From positions 542,744-556,882 of the forward strand of contig MU646445.1 in assembly GCA_026770585.1 (NCBI GenBank): a DNA stretch of 14,139 bases, given 5' to 3'. This DNA is from Baffinella frigidus (Eukaryota > Cryptophyceae > Cryptomonadales > Baffinellaceae). Under the pieces are notes generated by a model. That model saw nothing but the letters and a program-made list of their open reading frames with translations, was not told the origin of the DNA and did not search any database. This document shows positions 9,801 to 13,416 of this stretch, piece after piece (within the stretch, counting starts at the first letter, position 1; every line of letters begins with the position of its first letter). The translations under genes and the position numbers were made by a program.

Positions 9801-12800
9801 GAGCGGGAGAGAGCAGACGCACCAGCTTGCAAAGCCCAGTGTGTTGTGGCTTGCCCTTGTTGCGGCTCGCGGCAACGAAATGTTCTACACAATTGGGTCT
9901 CACTAGTAATAATACAGCATCTGCGTAGAGCGCTGTGCAGAGAAGTTGGCCACGGGAAGTAATGGGAAATCGAGGAATTGGAGCCATTTTGTCAAGTTCT
10001 GAGAAATTTAGTAGCATCAATTTCTCCAAAGTGGACAAAATGGCTCCAATTTCCCCATTTTCGTTGGCAAACTTCTCAGCACAGCGCTCTAGCAATTTCG
10101 TTGCCAGAAAAGTAAAAATTACCAGCTTCCGCAGGCCGGTGTGTTCCGGCTTGCCCTTGTTGCGGCTCGCGTGCAGGTGCCTGTCTGCCATGCTCGGCGG
10201 TAGGTAGAGCAGCGACGCAAACCTGCCGGGCCCGGAAAATGAGTGTCAGGGGATATGCTTCCAGTCGCGAGGAAGCTTCCTCATTGCCAATTGATTTACT
10301 TAGCGATGCTAATCGATTTACTTACTGGGAGTCAAACGCATTTTCCAGCTGCCTGTCTGCCTTGCTCGGCGGCAGGTAGAGCAGCGACGCAAACCTGAAA
10401 ACGCCCGTTTTCAGGAAATGAGGGGATATGTTTGGAAGCAAAAGAGGATATGCTTGTGAGGGGACATTCTTGGAAACATCAGAGTTCCTCTTTGTGGGGG
10501 TCAAACACACATCCAGGTGCCTGTCTGCCATGCTCGGCGGCAGGTACAGCTGTGAACCTGAGGGCTCGGGATATGACGGCGAGGGTGCGCCCCGCATGTA
10601 CCCCGCATGTTCGCAGCAGGGGATGCGAGGCCTAGACACCACGTTAGCGTACTCACGCACCAAACACACAACGTTCCTTCGCCAACCAAACAATGTGATG
10701 CTACTGGTAAGGGTTGAGGGGTTATTATTTGGAATTTAGGGTTCGGGGTGTGGGGTTTAGGGTTTAGGGTCTGGGGTTCAGGGTGTAGGGTGTAGGGTCT
10801 GGAGGGGGTCAGGACCATCCTTCAGGGGGGGGGGGGGGTGGAGACTGAACAGATAACCCATACACCCTACGGAGGGCAATCCGTGGGGACATAGAGTTAC
10901 GCCTAGGGCGTTCCCAACGAAAAGACGCTCAAATTCAGCGAGAACATCCCCTCGTAGCCCGCTGTGTCGTTACTAGGCTTCAGTACAACTGAAGCTAGCG
11001 CTCTTCGGAGGGGGGCGAGGACCATCCTTCCCTTCGGGAGGAGGGCGGGTGGAGACGGAACAGATAACCCATACACCCTACGGTCGGCAATCCGTGGGAA
11101 AGTCGCTCACATCAGCCATACAATCCCTTGGTAGCCCGCTGTGTGGGAGGGCGCGAATACCATCCTTCGGGAGGAGGACGGGTGGAGACGTCCTTGATGA
11201 TGTGGTTCAGGCGGGGGACCCCTCGCTCCACCATGTACCACCACTGCCGTCCCGGGGTTGGGGGTTAGGGGTTAGGGTTTCGGGTTTCGGGTTTCGGGTT
11301 TCGGGTTTCAGGTTTAAGGTTTAGGGTTTAGGGTTTAGGGTTTAGGGTTTAGGGTCTAGGGTTTAGGGTCTAGGGTTTAGGGTGTAGGATTGAGGTTTAG
11401 GGTTTAGGGATTAGGGTTTAGGGTGTAGGGTTTTACGGTTTAGGGTTCAGGGTTTCGGATTGAGGGTTCAGGGTGCCAGGTTCAGGGTTCAGGAGAGCAG
11501 GGGGGGGTGGGGGGGGATGTGCCTGGCGAGTGATGGCGAGAAGGCACTGGAGGCACGCGAGAAGCGTCACGACCTCGTCCCACCCTGCGTGGAGCTCTTT
11601 GTTTGACTTTTGGCGGAGTTTACTTTTGGATTTCAGATTTGTTCGGTGAACCCGGTAAGCGAGGCTCCGCCAAAGATTTGACCACCAGGCTTCGCACGTC
11701 AAGACTGCTCCTGGCCACCCACCCAGCGGGCTACGATCCTGGCCACCCACCCAGCGGGCTACGATTTTTTTGGTCAGATTCTGACCAAGAATCGGTTAGG
11801 ATATCCGCAGGACCAGCTTATGTCCCGACGGTATTGCCTACCGTAGGGTCCTATGTATTGTTTACTTATGTCTTATTCACGAAATGCCTTGGTAGTCCGG
11901 TGTATGGGCAGCTGGACTCGGCGCGGGCTGTGGAAGAGGTGGCGCGGGGCACAGCACCTGGCTTGATGCGGAAGAATTGGAGGGTTTCGTGGTCGCCGCA
12001 CATGAACGTCCCGTTGCACCTTTTGGGGTGTGGAGGGTTCAGGGTCCACGGTGCAAGGTGCAAGGTTCAAGGTTCGGAGAATGCGTTTGGGAATTTAGGT
12101 GCAGGATTTGGTGTAAGGCCGAATATAATCGCCCCGTTGCAACTGGTTTCGGGAATGAACCGGGTGCAGGGTCCACACAGCGGACTACAAAAGGATTCCG
12201 TGAACAATGAATAGGACCCTACGGTAAGTGGAGGGACCAGGGTTACTTTGTTTGGGGTTGAGGGTTCAGAGTTATCTTGTGTAGGGTGGAGGTTTCAGCA
12301 GGGTTGCCTTGTTTGGGGTGGATCGTTCAGGGTGCACGGTTCAAGCTTCAGGAAATGTGTTTTGGGGTTTAGGTTGATGGTTGGTTATGATTGTGGTCTG
12401 TGGTGTTGTGCTGTTTATGCCGCGGCGTGACTGTATTCGGTTAAGGGGTCAGGGCTTGACGCATAGCTCACTCGTAGCTGTATTCCGTTCAGGGCTTAGG
12501 GTTCGAGGCTTACTCGCAGCTCTAGAAGAGGATGCATAGAGCGTTGATGATCAGGATTTACATTCCAGGGGATTTGGTTCAGGGCTTAGGGCTCGCGGCG
12601 TGACTCACTAGCAGATGTATTCGGTTTAGGGGTGAGGATTCGGGTCCAGGAAATTCCGATTAGGGTTTAGGTGGCTCACTCGTAGCTGTATTCAGTTTAG
12701 TGGTTTAGGGCGTAGGCTGTACTCATAGGAATAGAAGAGGATGAAGAGGGCGTTGATGAGGAGGGCGTTGTAGAAGAAGATCTTCTCCCGCCACTCGAGC

Positions 12801-13411
12801 GTCGTCCGGTACAGGTTCAAAACCTGTTCACGGGCGAAAAGAGTAAGTGTTCAAACCCTGATCGAGGGTAAATGGTAAGTGTTTGATACCCGTAGGATCA
12901 CAGCGCTGCAAGGCTTGAGAGCAATAACGAGGAAGAAAAAGGATTATAGAGAACACTCCAACGTCGCTCAGTACAGGTTCAAAACCTGTTCAAGGGTGAA
13001 AAGAGTCAAAATGTGATGCCCGTAGGATCACAGAATCAGCATTCAGCGTCGCCCTCCTTTTTCAGGTTCACAACCTGAAAAAGGGTCCCCGCGGGCAAAA
13101 ATAGTGAGTGTTTGGGGAGATCACTCCCGCGTCGTCCAGTACAGCTTCAAACCCTGCACCAACGAGGGTTGATGATTTAGGGCCCCACCATGCATGTTTT
13201 ACACTCCGTCGCCCGGCAGCGTGCAGGGGTTAGGGTGGTTGAGGGTTCAGTGTTTAGCGTTGATGGTTCAGTGTTCTGGGGATTTAATGATATTGGGTGC
13301 AGGGGTGACCTTGTTCTCGGTGAGCTTTTGCTGGTGCTTCATCTCTTCGTAGAGGCGTTCGAAAGACTCCGAGAAGCCCGTCAGCTGCGTCTGCAGGTTC
13401 GCCCTGTTCAC
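722..13411 (-). CDS. Partial gene: IP3R/RyR-family calcium-release channel, C-terminal channel half (about 16 exons)
   Basis: In relatives this protein is a tetrameric calcium-release channel of the ER or other internal membranes. Exons were found by reading the minus strand for family motifs: SVTYRSNTLL (S4-S5), FFGVVAFILFP (S5), NIIFGVIIDTFAELR (S6), CFICGIER and HIEDEHNLW (zinc-binding CTD), YSGGES, and LSWFPQ near the C-terminus. All lie in family order. Each junction has an AG acceptor and a GT (twice GC) donor. Phases match from 13411 to 11190 and from 8779 to 722. The 16 placed exons total 1242 nt (414 codons), close to this part of animal IP3 receptors. GIER, HxxxEHN and WFP look more like IP3R, while EHNL and YLFF also fit RyR, so I leave the subfamily open. 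The 5' part lies beyond the right edge and the stop codon was not found. No start codon is in view. Confidence 0.88.
1094..1156 (-). pseudogene. Frameshifted acceptor-side copy of the WFP exon
   Basis: Reads TTGGCAG|ACGCAC like the true exon at 859, but a 2-base insertion follows. The rest (SVMRDTDTGQELEGA) matches EVMRDIDSGKELKGA in a shifted frame. It lies upstream (in the gene's direction) of the intact exon. Confidence 0.72.
1390..1559. mobile_element. MITE-like element A, copy 1 (170 bp, long terminal inverted repeats)
   Basis: Arms of about 70 bases start TCATCCCGCCAGGTATTTG and end with the complement (...CAAATACCTGGTGGGATGA). It is flanked by GATT on both sides (1386-1389 and 1560-1563), a likely target-site duplication. 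No coding capacity. A second copy is at 6191-6362. It sits in the last placed intron. Confidence 0.82.
1564..2190. other. Intron stretch, no gene seen
   Basis: Open frames here are short and resemble nothing known. It holds one copy of a dispersed motif (GGTTGGGAGGAACCTGGAGG at about 1643) that recurs near 3098. It also holds AT-rich sequence with repeated GTCAA/TTTTGAGAC words around 1920-2030 and a GCAAGCCTGTGG doublet near 2038. Confidence 0.6.
2192..2513. repeat. Diverged tandem repeat, period about 114 bp, about 3 units
   Basis: Units start near 2192, 2286 and 2400. Each has GGGTTCACTAATT, CCACGAACAA, an A-run, CACTAATTG or similar, GAGGGGTCA and an end TTTACGT. The first unit is shorter (about 94 bp). 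AT-rich and noncoding in appearance; intronic. Confidence 0.78.
2514..2990. other. Intron stretch with dispersed motifs
   Basis: A minus-strand open frame covers 2407-2706 but shows no family match and ends in the tandem repeat, so I do not call a gene. CTACGGGTTGCGTACCGTAG (about 2822-2841) is a small palindrome, part of a repeat seen also near 11826. AACCTGGGGGTGTTTCATGA near 2918 recurs near 3109. Confidence 0.5.
2992..3034. repeat. Perfect palindrome, 19-bp stem with 5-base loop
   Basis: Arm TTGGTCACGTGTCCGCCCG, loop CTTTT, then the exact complement. It contains two CACGTG boxes and is GC-rich in an AT-rich area. It would form a strong hairpin in DNA or in the intron RNA. Too long and symmetric for chance; origin unknown. 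Confidence 0.88.
3150..3200 (-). CDS. Exon: CTD strand with GGES motif
   Basis: 17 codons, phase 0 on both sides. Acceptor CTGAAG|GTG, donor AAC|GTGTTT. VYLREKNFDDYSGGESN matches VLVKVKDSTEYTGPESY. From the W of the preceding exon to this G the spacing is 19 residues, the same as in animal IP3R, which supports both junctions. The frame stays open beyond the donor (FARTLMLMK), so another donor is possible, but the GTG donor gives the best continuation into the next exon. A 23-bp inverted pair brackets it (2733-2755 / 3320-3342). Confidence 0.8.
3398..3476. repeat. Near-perfect inverted repeat, about 31-bp arms
   Basis: The left arm begins GGAGGCAGGTTACGAGTCCC and the right arm is its complement, with one extra base in the right arm. 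The loop repeats AACGCTTGGCC, a word also in the arm end. Intronic. Confidence 0.85.
3644..3690 (-). pseudogene. Diverged copy of the Hx4H exon, donor half
   Basis: Translates HMEHVHDISKLLLFQ against HIEDEHNLWKYLFFQ of the true exon. By eye 31 of 45 bases match without gaps. Its likely donor would leave the wrong phase. It lies downstream of the true exon (4220-4294). Confidence 0.6.
3858..4036. mobile_element. MITE-like element B (179 bp, long inverted arms)
   Basis: Begins GTAGAGCGTTTGCGGTAATT and ends with its complement (...CCGCAAACGCTCTAC). Arms are about 60 bases with few mismatches (GACCGTTTTGGACGTGCGGT). No open frame of note. Its TAGAGCG ends are shared with the element at 9926-10091. 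No clear target duplication. Confidence 0.8.
4220..4294 (-). CDS. Exon: CTD, second half of zinc site (Hx4H)
   Basis: 25 codons, phase 0 on both sides. Acceptor GAGCAG|CTG, donor CAG|GTCTCA. NGFSQHIEDEHNLWKYLFFQ matches VSFEEHIKEEHNMWHYLCF of IP3R and supplies the two histidines (Hx4H) that complete the zinc site with CFIC of the previous exon. The donor abuts CCCTGAACCCTAAAC repeat. A copy of its donor half, about 69% identical over 45 bases by eye, lies at 3644-3690. Confidence 0.93.
4325..4616. repeat. Diverged direct repeats with TTTCACGAAA core
   Basis: Words such as CGTTGACCGACATTTT (twice), TTTCACGAAAAGT (several) and GTTGGCGGAC (twice) recur across this intron segment. Period is irregular. 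No coding region seen. Confidence 0.55.
4751..4804 (-). CDS. Exon: CTD, first half of zinc site (CxxC)
   Basis: 18 codons, phase 0 on both sides. Acceptor GTGCAG|GAC, donor CAG|GTCCTT. ERCFICGIERFVFDQ carries the CxxC pair of the zinc-binding fold that follows S6 in all IP3R/RyR channels (TTCFICGLERDKFDN in IP3R). The intron just upstream holds three 31-bp tandem units starting three bases beyond the acceptor. Confidence 0.93.
4810..4902. repeat. 31-bp tandem repeat, three units
   Basis: Units start at 4810, 4841 and 4872 with CACACGAAACCG and end GTCAGC or GTCATC. The array begins three bases beyond the AG of the CxxC exon's acceptor, so it forms the 3' end of that intron. Confidence 0.88.
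5014..5053 (-). pseudogene. Diverged copy of the second S6 exon, donor end
   Basis: Reads VVRMITDETDK with donor AAG|GTCACC, against ELRAIKDETDK and AAG|GTCTTT. The last 25 bases through the donor differ at only 4 positions. It lies downstream of the true exon (5198-5269). Confidence 0.65.
5198..5269 (-). CDS. Exon: second half of S6 and gate
   Basis: 24 codons, phase 0 on both sides. Acceptor CAATCCAG|ATG, donor AAG|GTCTTT. It reads MNIIFGVIIDTFAELR then AIKDETDK. This is the most conserved signature of the superfamily (LNLIFGVIIDTFADLR): the inner end of S6, including the Phe and Ile of the hydrophobic gate, running into the cytosolic domain. A diverged copy of its donor end sits at 5014-5053. 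The acceptor lies beside a TTTCGGGTTTAGG stretch and an AT-rich TTTATTA run. Confidence 0.94.
5339..5576. repeat. Telomere-like heptamer array (TTTGGGG/TTTAGGG variants)
   Basis: Tandem GGTTTGGGG, GGGTTTT and finally regular GTTTAGGG units on the plus strand. It fills the intron between the two S6 exons and runs up to the donor at 5580. Preceded by an AT-rich TTTATTA run (about 5290-5335). Confidence 0.9.
5581..5655 (-). CDS. Exon: first half of S6
   Basis: 25 codons, phase 0 on both sides. The acceptor is GCAG followed by six G, the donor CTG|GTAACA. SYRILYRMLYTLLFFIIVS matches the family's S6 entry (ARVIYDLLFFFMVIIIV). The intron begins GTAACACC then CCCTGAA/CCCTAAA repeat, so the donor abuts telomere-like sequence. 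Four truncated acceptor-side copies lie upstream between 5731 and 6042. One of them (5877-5937) keeps 18 codons, then hits a stop. Confidence 0.92.
5731..6042 (-). pseudogene. Four truncated copies of the first S6 exon (acceptor side)
   Basis: Copies lie near 5731-5752, 5822-5850, 5877-5937 and 6012-6042, each with the C-run and TACGA...GGATCC/TTC block (on the gene strand, G-run then SYRIL). The one at 5877-5937 reads GGDSYRILYRMLYTLIFF and then TGA. Shared intron words (CCATTCGCTGTCA, TTCATCCTTG) show the flanking intron was copied too. All lie upstream of the intact exon. Confidence 0.82.
6191..6362. mobile_element. MITE-like element A, copy 2 (172 bp)
   Basis: Same terminal sequences and internal order as copy 1 (TCATCCCGTCAGGCATTTG ... 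GGCGGGATTA), with scattered substitutions. Flanks are GATT and AATT, an imperfect duplication that suggests age. It lies in the intron between the pore exon and the first S6 exon. Confidence 0.8.
6431..6530 (-). CDS. Exon: pore helix and selectivity filter (divergent)
   Basis: One base plus 33 codons, completing the split arginine of the S5 exon and leaving in phase 0. Acceptor CGGCAG|GTG, donor GAG|GTCTCC. CTLVVLDMGLR fits the pore helix (CIVTVLSHGLR-like). The usual GGGVGD or GGGIGD filter is absent: KEDIGE follows GLR, about one residue shorter, then AMDDISWSAE. The frame is fixed by flanking phases and there is no alternative exon in view. Ion selectivity cannot be predicted from this alone. 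Confidence 0.87.
6716..6776 (-). pseudogene. Third copy of the S5 exon, donor half, 1-base deletion
   Basis: Matches GCTGACAT.ATGGGGGG...CGCAAGCTCGACC through the donor (CG|GTTAGT), but the G-run has six G instead of seven, which breaks the frame. Downstream of the intact exon. Confidence 0.8.
7099..7159 (-). pseudogene. Second copy of the S5 exon, middle part
   Basis: Reads ILVPELFQCAEADIMGGRK against ILFPELFQFAEADIMGGRK, then diverges before the donor. A shared block (TCAAGTTGACATG ... GTCAACTTTGGAGCG at 7159-7214 and 6820-6874) shows that the second and third copies arose by one further duplication of about 340 bases. Confidence 0.8.
7271..7404 (-). CDS. Exon: S5 helix and short turret loop
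   Basis: 44 codons plus two bases; phase 0 in, phase 2 out. Acceptor TTCGCAG|ACG, donor CCCG|GTTAGC. The segment TAGLAIVCIYFFGVVAFILF matches S5 (TAVLALILVYLFSIVGYLFF in animal IP3R). It is followed by PELFQFAEADIMGG and RKLDPNNNSA. The S5-to-pore lumenal loop is far shorter than in animal IP3 receptors (roughly 25 residues here), with one NNS sequon. Two decayed copies lie downstream at 7099-7159 and 6716-6776. Confidence 0.93.
7405..7640. other. Intron stretch, no gene seen
   Basis: Sequence between the S5 exon acceptor and the next repeat. Short open frames only; no family match on either strand. Confidence 0.5.
7646..7725. repeat. Imperfect hairpin element, about 16-bp arms
   Basis: CACGGTGGGCTACGAGG and, inverted, TTCGTAGTCCACCGTG, with an inner palindrome (TTGCCTCAAGGCAA). 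The arm resembles the CAGCGGGCTAC words near 10945, 11125, 11895 and 2885, so it may be a member of a dispersed inverted-repeat family. Confidence 0.6.
7768..8007. repeat. Telomere-like array in CCCTAAA orientation
   Basis: CCCTAAACCCTAAACCCT and CCCTCAACCCTCAAC variants on the plus strand, interrupted by about 70 bases near 7900-7975. It continues up to the donor at 8008, so the intron begins inside the repeat. Orientation is opposite to most other arrays here. Confidence 0.88.
8009..8080 (-). CDS. Exon: S4-S5 linker with the SVT motif
   Basis: 24 codons, phase 0 on both sides. Acceptor CCCCCCCAG|GTG, donor CAG|GTTCAG. NVMRSVTYRSNTLLQ is the hallmark S4-S5 linker of IP3R/RyR channels (NVIKSVTRNGRSIIL in animal IP3Rs). 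In relatives this linker couples the cytosolic domains to the gate. Both junctions abut telomere-like repeat. The intron starts GTTCAGGGTTTAGGG, so the donor itself lies within the repeat. Confidence 0.92.
8081..8215. repeat. Telomere-like array (TTTAGGG)
   Basis: GGTTCAGGCTTTAGGGTTTAG and variants start within 10 bases of the S4-S5 exon acceptor. They decay into GTGTTTCGTGG and similar by about 8200. Beyond it (8215-8345), AGATT.GTCAACAGTCG words repeat three or four times. Confidence 0.85.
8364..8399 (-). CDS. Micro-exon: end of S4 / start of S4-S5 linker
   Basis: Only 12 codons, phase 0 on both sides. Acceptor GGAAGCAG|GGG, donor GAG|GTGCGA. The product GAKLLLIFHMLE matches the family stretch before the conserved SVT motif (SLLLFDLVYRE-like in animal IP3 receptors). 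It fills the gap between the S4 exon and the S4-S5 exon with no phase error. The acceptor lies next to TTTCGGG/TTTAGGG repeat. Confidence 0.76.
8404..8715. repeat. Longest telomere-like array (TTTAGGG)
   Basis: Mostly TTTAGGG with TTCAGGG, TTTGGGG and TTGGGAATTGGGG variants. About eight perfect heptamers run near 8490-8550. It fills the whole intron between the S4 exon and the 36-bp micro-exon. Confidence 0.93.
8726..8779 (-). CDS. Exon: probable S4 transmembrane segment
   Basis: 18 codons, phase 0 on both sides, acceptor CACACAG|GTG. The product VITSMTVVNILALLIPAQ is hydrophobic and aligns in position with the family helix that precedes the S4-S5 linker. The donor would be CAG|GCACACC, a GC donor. 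Reading through meets a stop after 11 codons with no GT before it, and joining to the next exon gives a colinear match, so GC use is the best reading. Telomere-like repeat begins about 15 bases into the intron. Confidence 0.72.
8889..9118. mobile_element. MITE-like element C (230 bp, about 54-bp inverted arms)
   Basis: The left arm starts CTCTGGGTCACGTCCCGCCC; the right arm is its complement, with several mismatches (GGGCGGGACGTGACCCAGAG). Inside the arms, AACGTTC and ATTAATCTC recur. The right end plus GAGTGGGGT reappears at about 9220-9246, so the flank has been duplicated. Confidence 0.78.
9140..9385. repeat. Dispersed direct repeat TCTGTGATCATGTAGG
   Basis: Four copies near 9149, 9178, 9247 and 9368, often preceded by ACCCAGAGAGTGGGG and followed by an AACGAACGT-like word. 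A TTTAGGG stretch (about 9296-9350) lies inside. Confidence 0.75.
9416..9676. repeat. Telomere-like array, degenerate
   Basis: TTTCGGG, GTGTAGGG, GTGCAGGG and finally regular TTTAGGG (9650-9676) on the plus strand, interrupted by unique sequence around 9515-9590. Confidence 0.8.
9823..9872 (-). pseudogene. Donor-side copy of the YLPPS block
   Basis: Reads ASRNKGKPQHTGLCKL against ASRNKGKPEHTGLRKL of the block at 10123-10222, then GTGCGT at the donor. A GA-rich microsatellite follows (about 9744-9815). A MITE-like element separates it from the fuller copy. Confidence 0.65.
9926..10091. mobile_element. MITE-like element D (166 bp, long inverted arms)
   Basis: Begins TAGAGCGCTGTGCAGAGAAG and ends with its complement (...CTTCTCAGCACAGCGCTCTA). 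The middle pairs GGAGCCATTTTGTC with GACAAAATGGCTCC. Nearly full-length foldback, no coding capacity. Ends resemble element B (TAGAGCG). Confidence 0.82.
10123..10222 (-). CDS. Uncertain exon or repeated exon-like block (LLYLPPSMADRHL)
   Basis: Acceptor GGCAG|GTT and donor CTG|GTAATT enclose one base plus 33 codons starting FASLLYLPPSMADRHLH, with no membrane segment. The exit phase (0) suits the S4 exon, but the entry phase does not suit the S2-S3 linker exon, so another exon would be needed between them. Three partial copies (9823-9872, 10346-10394, 10514-10557) keep the same frame (YLPPS[MK]ADR[HQ]L). The acceptor-side copies all preserve CAG|GTT. I recognise no family motif. It may be part of the S3-S4 region or a repeat that merely looks coding. 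Confidence 0.36.
10346..10394 (-). pseudogene. Acceptor-side copy of the YLPPS block
   Basis: Reads CAG|GTTTGCGTCGCTGCTC, then LYLPPSKADRQLE, then diverges. It preserves the acceptor and frame of the 10123-10222 block. Confidence 0.65.
10514..10557 (-). pseudogene. Second acceptor-side copy of the YLPPS block
   Basis: CTCAG|GTTCACAGCTGTACC, then YLPPSMADRHLD. Five bases are missing near the start relative to the other copies. It lies inside a longer minus-strand open frame (10322-10693) that also reads LFGWRRNVVCLVREYANVV upstream. Confidence 0.6.
10735..10803. repeat. Short telomere-like array
   Basis: TTTAGGGTTCGGGGTGTGGGG then GTTTAGGG and GTGTAGGG units, followed by a run of 14 G at 10825-10838. 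Confidence 0.78.
10808..11190. repeat. Direct repeats reusing the start of the linker-exon intron
   Basis: GAACAGATAACCCATACACC with CTACGG..GGCAATCCGTGGG occurs at about 10847-10896 and 11057-11100. Each copy is preceded by AC.ATCCTTC, a G-rich stretch and GGTGGAGAC. A third, short copy ends exactly at the exon donor (11180-11189). Confidence 0.75.
11190..11243 (-). CDS. Exon: probable S2-S3 linker
   Basis: 18 codons in phase 0 on both sides. Acceptor GACGGCAG|TGG, donor GAC|GTCTCC. It reads WWYMVERGVPRLNHIIKD: aromatic at the start and basic afterwards, plausible for the cytosolic S2-S3 linker. No firm family match, so this rests on splice sites, an open frame and position. The first bases of its downstream intron (rc GGGTGGAGAC) recur at 11047 and 10838 in a larger repeat. 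The next exon in phase was not found, so the chain breaks here. Confidence 0.5.
11264..11494. repeat. Telomere-like array (TTTAGGG/TTTCGGG)
   Basis: Regular GTTTCGGG then GTTTAGGG, GTCTAGGG and GTTCAGGG units. It fills nearly all of the intron between the S2 exon and the S2-S3 linker exon. Confidence 0.92.
11523..11584 (-). CDS. Exon: probable S2 transmembrane segment
   Basis: 62 bases: two bases that complete a glycine codon, then 20 codons, leaving in phase 0. The acceptor is CACGCAG|GG. The product WDEVVTLLACLQCLLAITRQ is one hydrophobic span with a tryptophan at its start, as in the family's S2 (which often begins SGLLW or similar). The donor would be CAG|GCACAT, a GC donor: no GT follows before a poorly coding proline stretch. 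The S4 exon has an almost identical GC donor. A C-rich tract and CCCTGAA repeats follow in the intron. Confidence 0.66.
11585..11957. other. Intron with a dispersed repeat, no gene seen
   Basis: CTGGCCACCCACCCAGCGGGCTACGATcct is doubled at about 11709-11764. GTACCGTAGGGTCCTA-like sequence (about 11838-11855) and CCTTGGTAGTCCGGTGT (about 11886) match words near 2840-2895 and 10945-11140, so a mobile repeat is likely. Confidence 0.55.
11958..12019 (-). CDS. Exon: probable S1-S2 lumenal loop
   Basis: 62 bases: one base, 20 codons and one base. The entry phase matches the S1 exon (GA plus G) and the exit phase matches the S2 exon (G plus GG). Acceptor CAAAAG|GTG, donor CCAG|GTGCTG. The product reads CNGTFMCGDHETLQFFRIKP. 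I recognise no family motif, and loops here vary widely, so the call rests on position, splice sites and phase. Two cysteines in a lumenal loop could form a disulphide (inference). CCCTGAA-type repeat sits about 15 bases upstream of the acceptor. Confidence 0.62.
12020..12440. repeat. Degenerate GGGTTCAGG / GTGCAAGG repeats
   Basis: GGTGCAAGGTGCAAGGTTCA near the loop-exon acceptor, then scattered GGGTTCAGGGT, TTTGGGGTTGAGG and similar. Probably decayed telomere-like repeat. No gene seen. Confidence 0.55.
12468..12693 (-). pseudogene. Several donor-side copies of the S1 exon tail
   Basis: Copies near 12468-12485, 12509-12554, 12603-12622 and 12675-12693. The longest reads LIINALCILF then a stop, then SCE with GA|GTAAGC. 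The short ones read YSYE (TACAGCTACGAG) with GA|GTGAGC. All lie downstream of the intact exon. Confidence 0.7.
12723..12823 (-). CDS. Exon: S1 transmembrane segment
   Basis: 33 codons plus two bases, entering in phase 0 and leaving in phase 2. The acceptor is GAACAG|GTT. The donor is GA|GTACAG, supported because downstream exon-tail copies carry GA|GTGAGC or GA|GTAAGC at the same place. The text LYRTTLEWREK followed by IFFYNALLINALFILFYSY fits the family's short basic linker and S1 helix (hydrophobic, about 19 residues). If the open frame ran past the donor it would stop after about 8 more codons. Partial copies lie on both sides: acceptor-side ones at 12954-13154 and donor-side ones at 12468-12693. 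Confidence 0.88.
12954..13154 (-). pseudogene. Three acceptor-side copies of the S1 exon start
   Basis: At about 12954-12985 (VLNLY then TGA), 13044-13073 (VVNLKKEGDAE) and 13122-13154 (LKLYWTTRE then stop). Shared upstream intron words (GGGCGAAAAGAGTAAGTGTT, CGTAGGATCACAG) repeat as well. All lie upstream of the intact exon at 12823. Confidence 0.75.
13310..13411 (-). CDS. Exon: pre-S1 helical segment of the channel
   Basis: 34 codons, phase 0 on both sides. The acceptor is ACACAG|GTG and the donor AAG|GTCACC. The stretch SFERLYEEMKHQQKL matches the family segment just before S1 (SEDLFNEMNWQKKL-like in animal IP3 receptors, from memory). It is charged and helical, with no membrane segment, so it should be cytosolic. 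It is the most 5' exon I can place. The acceptor begins a few bases from telomere-like repeat (TTTCGGG/TTTAGGG on the plus strand). A truncated copy of its 5' half lies just upstream at 13584-13628. Confidence 0.82.
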
Positions 13412-13416
13412 CTGTG

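Noticed and set aside
11603-12214. 203-residue plus-strand open frame
   Set aside because: Antisense to the probable loop exon and made partly of duplicated intron and decayed telomere-like repeat; no recognisable domain.
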